From NCBI GenBank assembly GCA_012798895.1, contig JAAZMI010000112.1, positions 1 to 36,764 on the forward strand: 36,764 nucleotides of DNA. Direction: 5' to 3'. Origin of the DNA: Bacillota bacterium. Its GTDB lineage: Bacteria > Bacillota > Dethiobacteria > DTU022 > UBA8154. The position numbers and the translations under genes were made by a program. Below the pieces are notes generated by a model, which did not search any database, was not told the origin of the DNA, and saw only the letters and a list, made by a program, of their open reading frames with translations. How positions within the stretch are numbered: position 1 is the first letter of the stretch; each line of letters opens with the position of its first letter. Below, one piece after another: positions 29,238-36,764 of the stretch.

Positions 29238-30236
29238 TTGTATTTTCGCCATGAATTGGAAGAGAACGAAAAGCGTCTTTTATCACCCCTGGCTGTCTGT
29301 AGCAAAGACAGCCGTGGCAGGAGACGTTGGGAAAAGCCCTGTGATGTGCGCACAGCATTTCAAAGGGATCGCGATCGCATCATCCATTCCAAATCCTTCC
29401 GGCGTTTAAAGCACAAAACACAGGTTTTTATCGCTCCGGAAGGGGATCACTACCGCACCCGTCTCACTCATACCATAGAGGTTTCCCAGGTGGCCCGCAC
29501 GGCGGCCCGGGCTTTACAGTTGAATGAAGATCTGACGGAAGCCATTGCCCTGGGGCATGATCTGGGTCATACGCCCTTCGGTCATGCCGGAGAAGAGGCA
29601 CTGAATGAACTTTTCCCCGGGGGATTTAAACATAACGAACAAAGTTTAAGGGTTGTCGATTACCTGGAGGGGGAGGAGGGTTTGAATTTAACCTGGGAGG
29701 TACGGGACGGTATTTTAAACCATACCGGTGCCGGTAAACCCTCCACCTTGGAAGGGCAGCTCGTGAGGGCCTGTGATCGCATCGCCTATATCAACCACGA
29801 TATTGATGATGCTCTGCGCGGCGGTATAATAAGGTCTGAACAGTTGCCGCCACAAGGAATTGCTTCTTTGGGCCAGACTGGCTCGGAGAGGTTAAACACG
29901 ATGATCCGTGATCTGATCTGTAACAGTTGGAACAAACCGGAGATCTCCTTAAGTAAGAATCTCTACGAAGTAACTGAAAACCTCAGGCATTTTCTATTTC
30001 AAAATGTCTATATTGGATCTGCAGCCAAAAGCGAAGAACAGAGGGCAAAATTTATCATTAAAACGCTCTACAATTATTATTTGGAAAAACCGGATGCGTT
30101 GCCGCGGGAGATCCGAAAACAAATGGAAAAGCAGGATCTGCATCGCTCCGTTTGCGATTATATTTCGGGCATGACAGATCGCTATATTATTATGATTTTT
30201 GAAAAAAAATTTATTCCCAAACCCTGGGAGGGTTAA
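29238..30236 (+). CDS. dgt: Deoxyguanosinetriphosphate triphosphohydrolase-like protein (HD superfamily)
   Basis: RDRIIHSKSFRRLKHKTQVF, HYRTRLTHTIEVSQVARTAARAL, ALGHDLGHTPFGHAGE. TTG start. Confidence 0.93.
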   Translation: MYFRHELEENEKRLLSPLAVCSKDSRGRRRWEKPCDVRTAFQRDRDRIIHSKSFRRLKHKTQVFIAPEGDHYRTRLTHTIEVSQVARTAARALQLNEDLTEAIALGHDLGHTPFGHAGEEALNELFPGGFKHNEQSLRVVDYLEGEEGLNLTWEVRDGILNHTGAGKPSTLEGQLVRACDRIAYINHDIDDALRGGIIRSEQLPPQGIASLGQTGSERLNTMIRDLICNSWNKPEISLSKNLYEVTENLRHFLFQNVYIGSAAKSEEQRAKFIIKTLYNYYLEKPDALPREIRKQMEKQDLHRSVCDYISGMTDRYIIMIFEKKFIPKPWEG

Positions 30237-30439
30237 CCTAAAACAGTTCTTAAAGAATAGAAAATAGGAATTAGTATATAATATAGCCATGACCCTGCAG
30301 TAATAGCTAAGAGCCCTGTATAACATTTTTTCGCCAAGGAGCAGGAATATATTTACGTACTAGCGAATATAATACTTAGATTTGGAGTTATAATTAAAGC
30401 TTAAAGCAGAAGCATCAGTTTAATGGAGATTGCAGGTCA

Positions 30440-30577
30440 GATATCGTGGTTAAGATAGCAGATTGGGGTATGAGAGGGGGGCTTCTCAAACGGAGCAATG
30501 TCGGAAGCGTTCAGGTGGAAGAAGAAGATCTGAACAGGGGCGTTATACCTCGTCTCTTCCGGGATGAGGTTTTTTGT
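30440..30577 (+). ncRNA. Candidate structured RNA/leader ending in an intrinsic terminator, upstream of dnaG
   Basis: Consecutive potential stems GCTTC/GAAGC (30481-30485/30504-30508), GTTCAG/CTGAAC (30509-30514/30530-30535), ACCTCGTC/GATGAGGT (30547-30554/30563-30570) followed by a T-tract. No supported ORF in this gap. Confidence 0.4.
30547..30576 (+). terminator. Rho-independent terminator upstream of dnaG
   Basis: ACCTCGTC-tcttccgg-GATGAGGT followed by TTTTT. Confidence 0.7.
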
Positions 30578-30616
30578 CATTAAATTTATCAAGTAAAAAA
30601 TCCGGAGGCAGTTAAA

Positions 30617-32434
30617 ATGGGGTACATTCCCGGAGATGTAATTGAGGATATCCGCGGTCGCTTTGACCTTGTGGAAGTAGTCTCCTCTTACATCGATCTA
30701 CGCAAAACCGGAAAAAATTATGTGGGCCTTTGTCCTTTTCATTCCGAAAAGACTCCGTCTTTCACTGTATCCCCGGAAAAACAAATATTTTATTGTTTTG
30801 GATGCCAAAATGGGGGCAACGTTTTCTCCTTCATCATGCAGATGGAGGGATTCAGTTTTCCGGAAGCTGTTCGCCATCTTGCCCGGCGTGCGGGGATAGA
30901 TATCGATCCCCATCCTTCTTCTCCGCTAGAACGGGAAAACAGGCGTCGCCGGGAGATGCTATTGGCAATGAATTCCCTGGCGCAAAAATATTATCAAAAA
31001 TTATTGTGGGAAACACTTGCCGGGAAAAAAGCATTGGAACATCTTTTTCAACGGGGGTTGAACGAGCAGACAATTCAAGATTTTGGATTGGGTTATGCTC
31101 CACATAGCTGGAAAGGATTGATAGGCGAGCTGCGTAAAAAAGATTATGATCTTAAATTGGCAGCAAAAGGGGGGTTGGTTGGTGAAAAGCCACCGGGCCG
31201 TTTCTACGATTACTTTCGAGAACGCCTGATCTTCCCGATAGAGGATGCCCAGGGTCGTGTGATCGCTTTTGGCGGCCGCATTCTGGGCCGGGGGGAGCCC
31301 AAATATCTGAATACGCCGGAATCACCCCTTTTTAATAAACGACGGATTCTCTATGGTTTTCACCGGGCCTTACCGGAAATTAGGAAAAAGAAAGAGGCTC
31401 TGCTGGTTGAAGGTTACATGGATGTGCTCACCCTTTACCAGCATGGCATAACGGAGACGCTGGCCACCATGGGGACTGCACTGACAGATACGCAGTTTTC
31501 CCTGCTAAGAAGCCGTCTTGATAGAGTTATTCTCGTTTTTGATGCGGATACCGGTGGAGAGGCGGCCGCCCTGCGCGGGTTGAAACTACTCAAAAATGAA
31601 GGTTGTCAGGTGCGGGTGGCTCAGTTACCCCCGGGGTACGATCCGGCCGATTTTGTGCTTAGATACGGGGAAAAATCTTTTCGAGAAGATATTTTATCAT
31701 CAGCCAAATCCTTAACCGGCTACCGCCTGGCTATGGCTAAAAAACAGCATAATCCGGATACAAAGGAAGGACGGATCAACTATTGGAAAGAAGCACGGGA
31801 TATTCTTAAAGAGGTTGAAGAAATCCTGGAAAGGGAAGAATATTTAAAGATAATTGCCGGGGAAATCAATGCATCCCTAGAGGTATTACGGGAAGATTTG
31901 GAGAATAAATTACGAAGCTTTCACACACAAAATAAAAATACTGTTATAAAAGCGGTTAAAGATAATAATGTTTCCCTCCGCGAAAAAGTTGAAAGGGAAC
32001 TTTTATCCTGTGTGATCCGCTTTCCCCGGTATCTTGAACGGTTGCACGCGCAGGAGATTGGTATTGATAGTTTTACGGCTGGCCCCCACCGGGAAATTGC
32101 CCGGTGCTTGTTTGATTCTCATCAGAAGGGTCAGGAGATAAGCGTGGCTGAATTGTTAAGTTACTTTTCTAAGCAGGAGATGCATAAATTGATTATATCG
32201 ATGGCCATGACCTCCAACCCTGCAGAAGAGACCAGGGTTGATAAGATCGTAAAAGATTGCTTGCGAAGAATAAAAACCCTGCATTGGGCCGCCGAAAGAG
32301 AGAAGCTGATTAAATCCTTAAGAGAAAATAACAACAGGGAAAAAATCGGTGCGAAGCTGAAGCGTATTCACGATTTGAAGAGATGGGAAGAGGAGCTTTA
32401 CCGCTCCGGGGAAGGAGAGGATTTTGATGTCTAA
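30617..32434 (+). CDS. dnaG: DNA primase
   Basis: [69 protein letters not shown] zinc finger; [23 protein letters not shown]. Confidence 0.97.
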   Translation: MGYIPGDVIEDIRGRFDLVEVVSSYIDLRKTGKNYVGLCPFHSEKTPSFTVSPEKQIFYCFGCQNGGNVFSFIMQMEGFSFPEAVRHLARRAGIDIDPHPSSPLERENRRRREMLLAMNSLAQKYYQKLLWETLAGKKALEHLFQRGLNEQTIQDFGLGYAPHSWKGLIGELRKKDYDLKLAAKGGLVGEKPPGRFYDYFRERLIFPIEDAQGRVIAFGGRILGRGEPKYLNTPESPLFNKRRILYGFHRALPEIRKKKEALLVEGYMDVLTLYQHGITETLATMGTALTDTQFSLLRSRLDRVILVFDADTGGEAAALRGLKLLKNEGCQVRVAQLPPGYDPADFVLRYGEKSFREDILSSAKSLTGYRLAMAKKQHNPDTKEGRINYWKEARDILKEVEEILEREEYLKIIAGEINASLEVLREDLENKLRSFHTQNKNTVIKAVKDNNVSLREKVERELLSCVIRFPRYLERLHAQEIGIDSFTAGPHREIARCLFDSHQKGQEISVAELLSYFSKQEMHKLIISMAMTSNPAEETRVDKIVKDCLRRIKTLHWAAEREKLIKSLRENNNREKIGAKLKRIHDLKRWEEELYRSGEGEDFDV

Positions 32435-33533
32435 AGAAGTGGAGAAAAAAACCTCTTTACAGGAAATCCAACATTCCCTCCTTGAAAAGGGTAAAAAAAA
32501 GGGTAATCTCACCTACAAAGAGATACTTGATGCACTGCAGGATTTCAGCCTGAACGCGGAAGTGATCGATGAGTTCTATGAAAAACTTTCCCAACAGGGC
32601 GTCGAGGTGATGGATGAGACGGCAGATGTCGACACTGGTGGCAAAGAAAATAATGCAAAAGCTACCCCGAAAAAAAGCGTCGGTACCGCCGTGCCCGAGG
32701 GAATTAGTATCAACGATCCTGTACGCATGTACCTTAAAGAAATAGGAAAAATCCCCCTCCTGACGCCGGAGGAAGAAGTAGAGCTGGCTAAAGGTATGGA
32801 AAGAGGCGAAGAGATAGCGAGAAGAAAGCTGGCAGAGGCAAATTTGCGCCTCGTGGTTAGCATTGCCAAAAAATATGTTGGCAGGGGCATGCTCTTTTTG
32901 GATCTAATTCAGGAGGGCAACCTGGGTTTGATCAAAGCCGTAGAAAAATTTGATTACCGCAAAGGATACAAATTTAGCACCTATGCAACCTGGTGGATCA
33001 GGCAGGCTATCACACGGGCAATTGCGGATCAGGCACGCACGATTCGTATCCCCGTGCACATGGTGGAGACGATCAACAAACTGATCCGGGTTTCGCGCCA
33101 ACTCGTGCAGGAACTGGGCCGCGAACCTCTACCGGAAGAGATCGCCCAGGAGATGGATACCAATGTGGATAGGGTCAGGGAAATTCTTAAGATTGCGCAG
33201 GAACCAGTTTCCCTGGAAACTCCGATCGGGGAAGAGGATGACAGCCACCTGGGGGACTTTATCGAAGATCAGGAAGTTCAGGCGCCTGCAGAGGCTGCAG
33301 CTTTTGAACTTTTACGGGAACAGTTGGAAGATGTACTCGATACATTAACCCCTCGCGAACAAAAGGTATTACGCTTGCGATTCGGTCTTGACGATGGGCG
33401 CACCCGCACCCTGGAAGAAGTGGGGCAGGTTTTTGGGGTGACCAGGGAGCGCATCAGGCAGATTGAAGCCAAGGCTTTGCGTAAGCTGAGGCATCCGATG
33501 CGCAGCAAGAGGTTAAAGGATTATCTTGAATAG
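32427..33533 (+). CDS. rpoD: RNA polymerase primary sigma factor (RpoD/SigA)
   Basis: [106 protein letters not shown] at 32427, overlapping dnaG. Confidence 0.98.
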   Translation: MSKEVEKKTSLQEIQHSLLEKGKKKGNLTYKEILDALQDFSLNAEVIDEFYEKLSQQGVEVMDETADVDTGGKENNAKATPKKSVGTAVPEGISINDPVRMYLKEIGKIPLLTPEEEVELAKGMERGEEIARRKLAEANLRLVVSIAKKYVGRGMLFLDLIQEGNLGLIKAVEKFDYRKGYKFSTYATWWIRQAITRAIADQARTIRIPVHMVETINKLIRVSRQLVQELGREPLPEEIAQEMDTNVDRVREILKIAQEPVSLETPIGEEDDSHLGDFIEDQEVQAPAEAAAFELLREQLEDVLDTLTPREQKVLRLRFGLDDGRTRTLEEVGQVFGVTRERIRQIEAKALRKLRHPMRSKRLKDYLE

Positions 33534-33629
33534 TGGCGGTGAAGGATGTAGTGATGGAAAGGATATAGAAGAATAAACAGGGGAAAGATGTAAAATGGGA
33601 AATTTAAATAAAAAACGGCGGCAGGCCCC

Positions 33630-33658
33630 TTGACTGAAACAGGCTAATCCGTTATAAT
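33630..33658 (+). promoter_or_regulatory. Promoter of the tRNA cluster
   Basis: TTGACT (33630-33635), 17-nt spacer, TATAAT (33653-33658), about 20 nt before the first tRNA. Confidence 0.75.
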
Positions 33659-33678
33659 ATGAATTGCCCTAAAGGCAT

Positions 33679-33753
33679 TCCTCAGTAGCTCAACGGTAGA
33701 GCAACCGGCTGTTAACCGGTGGGTTGCAGGTTCGAATCCTGCCTGGGGAGCCA
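33679..33753 (+). tRNA. tRNA-Asn (GTT)
   Basis: Acceptor TCCTCAG/CTGGGGA, anticodon loop ctGTTaa, GGTTCGAATCC T-arm, encoded CCA. Confidence 0.95.
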
Positions 33754-33760
33754 TTTTTGT

Positions 33761-33836
33761 GGGCCCATAGCTCAATTGGCAGAGCTACCGGCTCATAACC
33801 GGTTGGTTCTAGGTTCGAGTCCTAGTGGGCCCACCA
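33761..33836 (+). tRNA. tRNA-Met (CAT)
   Basis: Acceptor GGGCCCA/TGGGCCC, anticodon loop ctCATaa, GGTTCGAGTCC, encoded CCA. Confidence 0.95.
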
Positions 33837-33842
33837 TTTTTT

Positions 33843-33918
33843 GGCCCCTTCGTCTAATCGGTGAGGACACCAGCCTTTCAAGCTGGCAGCAGGGGTTCAA
33901 ATCCCCTAGGGGTCACCA
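33843..33918 (+). tRNA. tRNA-Glu (TTC)
   Basis: Acceptor GGCCCCT/AGGGGTC, anticodon loop ctTTCaa, GGTTCAAATCC, encoded CCA. Confidence 0.95.
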
Positions 33919-33923
33919 CCAGG

Positions 33924-33998
33924 GGGCGAATAGCTCAGTGGGAGAGCACCTGCCTTACAAGCAGGGGGTCCGGCGTTCAAATCGCCGTTCGCCCACCA
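33924..33998 (+). tRNA. tRNA-Val (TAC)
   Basis: Acceptor GGGCGAA/TTCGCCC, anticodon loop ctTACaa, CGTTCAAATCG, encoded CCA. Confidence 0.95.
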
Positions 33999-34007
33999 CA
34001 ATAGAAT

Positions 34008-34035
34008 CGGGATCCTCGTGATCCCGGTTTTTCTA
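34008..34035 (+). terminator. Rho-independent terminator of the tRNA cluster
   Basis: CGGGATC-ctcgt-GATCCCG followed by gTTTTTcTaTTTT. Confidence 0.85.
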
Positions 34036-34190
34036 TTTTCCCCGAAAGTTCCTGCAATTTTCCCCGGTATTTATCATTTCTGCCGTAAAACCCCCGGATT
34101 TATCCGTAGGGAGTATGTCAATATATAACAATTGCCAGGCATAAATTAGCACCCCCGGGTCTAGTATAATTTAAGAAGGTGGGTGGTCTC

Positions 34191-34748
34191 ATGTTTTCAC
34201 GCAATAAAAAAATATTGGCACGCAAAAAGTATATCTCCCCCCAAAATCTGATATTTTTTTGTACGGGAATCATGGTTGGTTTTCTATCTCTTCTTATTAT
34301 AATGCTGGTTTTTACTTTAAAAAATCAAGATGGTATCAACGTTTATCTTCGCGGGGAGACAATTCTTGGCTTTGTCAGCCAGGAAGTAGAGCGTCAGATA
34401 CAGCAGGAATACCCGGTTTACATGGCAGAACTGAAAGCAGATATCCCTTCTTTGGTGGAAAAATATACACAGAATTTCATCTCCATCGGTAAGTTGGAGA
34501 TCGGGGGCTATACGGTGGATCTACCAGCACAATTTATACGCGAGTTGGAAGATGATCTGCGCCGCGATGTAACATTCTACGTTTTAGAGATCTTTAAAAA
34601 CCTGGAAGAGCAGGGTTTTGTGGAAGAATTTAGTCATAATATTACGAAAAATATTGTGAGCACCTTGTTGACAGATTTAAATGGACAGGTCATCAATATT
34701 CCTCTAACAAGGTACCATTCCCTGCCGGTTACTGTTTGGTTGCATTAA
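34191..34748 (+). CDS. Hypothetical membrane-anchored protein
   Basis: MFSRNKKILARKKYISPQNLIFFCTGIMVGFLSLLIIMLVFTLKNQ: basic N-terminus plus one TM, then a soluble domain. ATG preceded by aagaaggtggg. Confidence 0.7.
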   Translation: MFSRNKKILARKKYISPQNLIFFCTGIMVGFLSLLIIMLVFTLKNQDGINVYLRGETILGFVSQEVERQIQQEYPVYMAELKADIPSLVEKYTQNFISIGKLEIGGYTVDLPAQFIRELEDDLRRDVTFYVLEIFKNLEEQGFVEEFSHNITKNIVSTLLTDLNGQVINIPLTRYHSLPVTVWLH

Positions 34749-34795
34749 ATAATAATGACTTGGTTGTGATAATACCTGTGCCCGTTTTTTGAATA

Positions 34796-34824
34796 TTGAC
34801 ATTTGTGGAAAGGTCTTATACAAT
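34796..34824 (+). promoter_or_regulatory. Candidate sigma-A promoter for the acyl-CoA synthetase
   Basis: TTGACA (34796-34801), 17-nt spacer, TACAAT (34819-34824). Confidence 0.6.
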
Positions 34825-35015
34825 ACTCTATAGCAGGGGAAAAATGTGCTCAATTACAAACTGTAATCTAAGGGACAAAAGATAATTTTTGCCAGGATTT
34901 TACGCGAGCCAGCCCTAAGAACGTTAATTTATGCATACTTTTCTGTCGGAGGCGGATCTTCCTGACATTGTAGCTGCCACGAAACTCCACTATTAAATGG
35001 GGGCTGTTCCCCTTC

Positions 35016-35042
35016 CGTAATGTTGCTACCGGCAATATTACG
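35016..35042 (+). repeat. Leader hairpin upstream of the acyl-CoA synthetase
   Basis: CGTAATGTTGC-taccg-GCAATATTACG, 11-bp stem with one G-T wobble, 38 nt before the ATG. Confidence 0.65.
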
Positions 35043-35079
35043 TAGAGATTATAATAATGTGCAGGGAGGAGACCTCAAA

Positions 35080-36669
35080 ATGTACAATGTGCAAGTCCAC
35101 ATCGGTGAGATGCTGGCGAGAAATGCCAGGATGTATCCGGATAAGGTGGCATTAGTGGAGAGGGTTCCTGCAGAAAACAAGCGCATCGCAATCACCTGGC
35201 GTGAATTTGACAGGGATGCCAACAAGTTTTCGCAGGTTCTCCGGGAGATGGGAATTGAAAAGGGTGACAAGGTTATGCATCTTATGTTCAATTCCATAGA
35301 CTGGCTGGTAGCTTACTTTGGTATTATTCGCACTGGCGCCTGGGTAGTTCCTCTTAATTTTAGGTTTACCGCCGAGGATATAAAATACAGTGCAGATGTA
35401 GCCGAGCCTCAGGTGTTTATCTTTGGTAATGAATTTGCAGACAGGGTGGAGACTGTAAAAGATACACTTGATTATGTGGAAAAATTTATCTGTGTGAGCG
35501 AAAACGATGAAGAAATTCCCTCTTTTGCACAATCCTATTCTGCGTTGCTCTCCGGAGCCAACTCCGATCCCTTAGATGTTGACATTGCTTTTGAAGACCC
35601 CTGTGGCCTTTATTTTACGTCCGGAACCACGGGGCGGCCAAAGCCGATCCTTTTAACACATAAAAACATGGAACACGTCTGTATCTCTGAAAACAGACAT
35701 CATCTACAGACGATAGATGATGTTTTTGTTCTTATTCCGCCGCTCTATCATACCGGCGCAAAGATGCACTGGTTTGGAAGCCTTATCGTTGGCGGATCGG
35801 CAGTACTTTTGAAAGGAGTATCGCCGGAATGGGTATTTGAGGCTGTAAGTGAGGAAAAAGGAACAATAGTCTGGTTGCTTGTTCCCTGGGCACAGGATAT
35901 ATTATTGAAGCTGGATAGCGGTGAATTGAAGATAGAAGATTATGAACTCTCCCAGTGGCGCCTGATGCACATCGGAGCCCAACCTGTTCCTCCTTCTCTG
36001 ATTGCTCATTGGAAACGCTATTTCCCGGAGATGGATTATGATACAAATTATGGTCTTGCCGAGGGCACCGGCCCGAATTCTGTTCACCTGGGAATGGAGA
36101 ACATTCACAAAATCGGGGCGATCGGCCGGCCCGGTTTTAACTGGGAAACCCGCATAGTCGATGGAGACGATCGGGATGTTACCCCCGGTGAACCGGGAGA
36201 GCTGCTTTTGCGCGGGGGCGGCGTGATGAGGGAATACTATAAAAATCCTGAAGAGACGGCGCTGGCATTAAGAGGAGGATGGCTCCATACCGGCGATATT
36301 GTAAGACAAGATGAAGACGGTTTTATCTACATTGTAGACCGGAAGAAAGATGTAATTATTACCGGCGGGGAGAATGTGTACCCCGTAGAAGTCGAAAACT
36401 TTCTGCATACACACCCTGCTGTAAGGGATGCGGCAGCAATCGGTATACCCGATGAACGGCTGGGTGAAATAGTGGCCATCGTTGTGGAATCAGTGCCCGG
36501 TAAAGAGATTACAGAAGAAGAGATTATGACTTTTTGTGAGGAACTGCCAAGGTTTAAGAGGCCCAGGAAGATATTTTTCGGTGAAATCCCCCGCAATCCT
36601 ACCGGCAAGATTGAAAAACCAAAATTGAGGAGAAAGTATACCGGTACAGAGGGTGCTCTCGGTTTTTAG
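35080..36669 (+). CDS. AMP-dependent acyl-CoA synthetase/ligase
   Basis: YFTSGTTGRPKPILLTHKN (P-loop), GGWLHTGDIVRQDEDGFIYIVDRKKDVIITGGENVYPVEVE, catalytic Lys NPTGKIEKPKL. ATG at 35080 with RBS gggagga. Confidence 0.93.
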   Translation: MYNVQVHIGEMLARNARMYPDKVALVERVPAENKRIAITWREFDRDANKFSQVLREMGIEKGDKVMHLMFNSIDWLVAYFGIIRTGAWVVPLNFRFTAEDIKYSADVAEPQVFIFGNEFADRVETVKDTLDYVEKFICVSENDEEIPSFAQSYSALLSGANSDPLDVDIAFEDPCGLYFTSGTTGRPKPILLTHKNMEHVCISENRHHLQTIDDVFVLIPPLYHTGAKMHWFGSLIVGGSAVLLKGVSPEWVFEAVSEEKGTIVWLLVPWAQDILLKLDSGELKIEDYELSQWRLMHIGAQPVPPSLIAHWKRYFPEMDYDTNYGLAEGTGPNSVHLGMENIHKIGAIGRPGFNWETRIVDGDDRDVTPGEPGELLLRGGGVMREYYKNPEETALALRGGWLHTGDIVRQDEDGFIYIVDRKKDVIITGGENVYPVEVENFLHTHPAVRDAAAIGIPDERLGEIVAIVVESVPGKEITEEEIMTFCEELPRFKRPRKIFFGEIPRNPTGKIEKPKLRRKYTGTEGALGF

Positions 36670-36711
36670 ACATAAGGCAGTAGTTAAACAGAAACATGCA
36701 AGATCAATAAA

Positions 36712-36747
36712 AGAGCCGGGCTGTAAGCAGACAGCACGGCTCTTTTT
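36712..36747 (+). terminator. Rho-independent terminator after the acyl-CoA synthetase
   Basis: AGAGCCGggctgtaagcagacagcaCGGCTCTTTTTT, with inner CTGT/ACAG pairing. Confidence 0.85.
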
Positions 36748-36764
36748 TGTGTGCCCGGCATGGG

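Noticed and set aside
30440-30577. SRP RNA, 6S RNA or c-di-GMP riboswitch at the dnaG upstream region
   Set aside because: Lacks the hallmark sequences of these RNAs as I know them (for example the SRP GGAA/tetraloop region or the GEMM core). Kept only as an unclassified candidate.
33679-34035. tRNA cluster as an integration site for a mobile element
   Set aside because: No integrase gene, no direct repeat of a tRNA 3' end and no phage genes seen in the window.
1914-36669. The acyl-CoA synthetase (35080-36669) as the ligase partner of the HcrBCA-type reductase
   Set aside because: The genes are about 29 kb apart with housekeeping genes between them, so nothing in the sequence links them functionally.

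Overview
The window looks like a 36.8 kb chromosomal segment from a Clostridia-type Firmicute. The lineage is inferred from gene order and content only. Left part (about 1-6.5 kb): a REP-like inverted repeat, a minus-strand CoA-disulfide-reductase/NADH-oxidase-type flavoprotein, and a three-gene molybdenum hydroxylase operon. The operon's FAD subunit carries the four-cysteine insertion typical of 4-hydroxybenzoyl-CoA reductase, and a TetR-family regulator follows the operon. Middle and right part (about 6.5-33.5 kb): a mostly conserved housekeeping block (rpsU, nfeD, floA, yqfC, yqfD, phoH, yqfF/pgpH, ybeY, dgkA, DUF881, cdd, recO, DUF4342, T-box, glyQ, glyS, ppsR, ppdK, YerA/Ade-like amidohydrolase, DacF-like carboxypeptidase, flavoprotein, dgt, dnaG, rpoD). 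yqeY and era are absent from their usual positions. Next come a four-tRNA cluster (Asn, Met, Glu, Val) with promoter and terminator, an orphan membrane-anchored protein and an acyl-CoA synthetase with a long structured leader. The items I rate most worth follow-up are: the HcrBCA-type reductase in a Firmicute with a candidate TetR operator at its promoter; a perfect 12-bp palindrome overlapping the -35 box of a full-consensus rpsU promoter; a structured, terminator-ended intergenic region upstream of dnaG; the long acyl-CoA synthetase leader; and the altered motifs of the adenine-deaminase-like protein. No CRISPR array, prophage, toxin-antitoxin or defence system was found.
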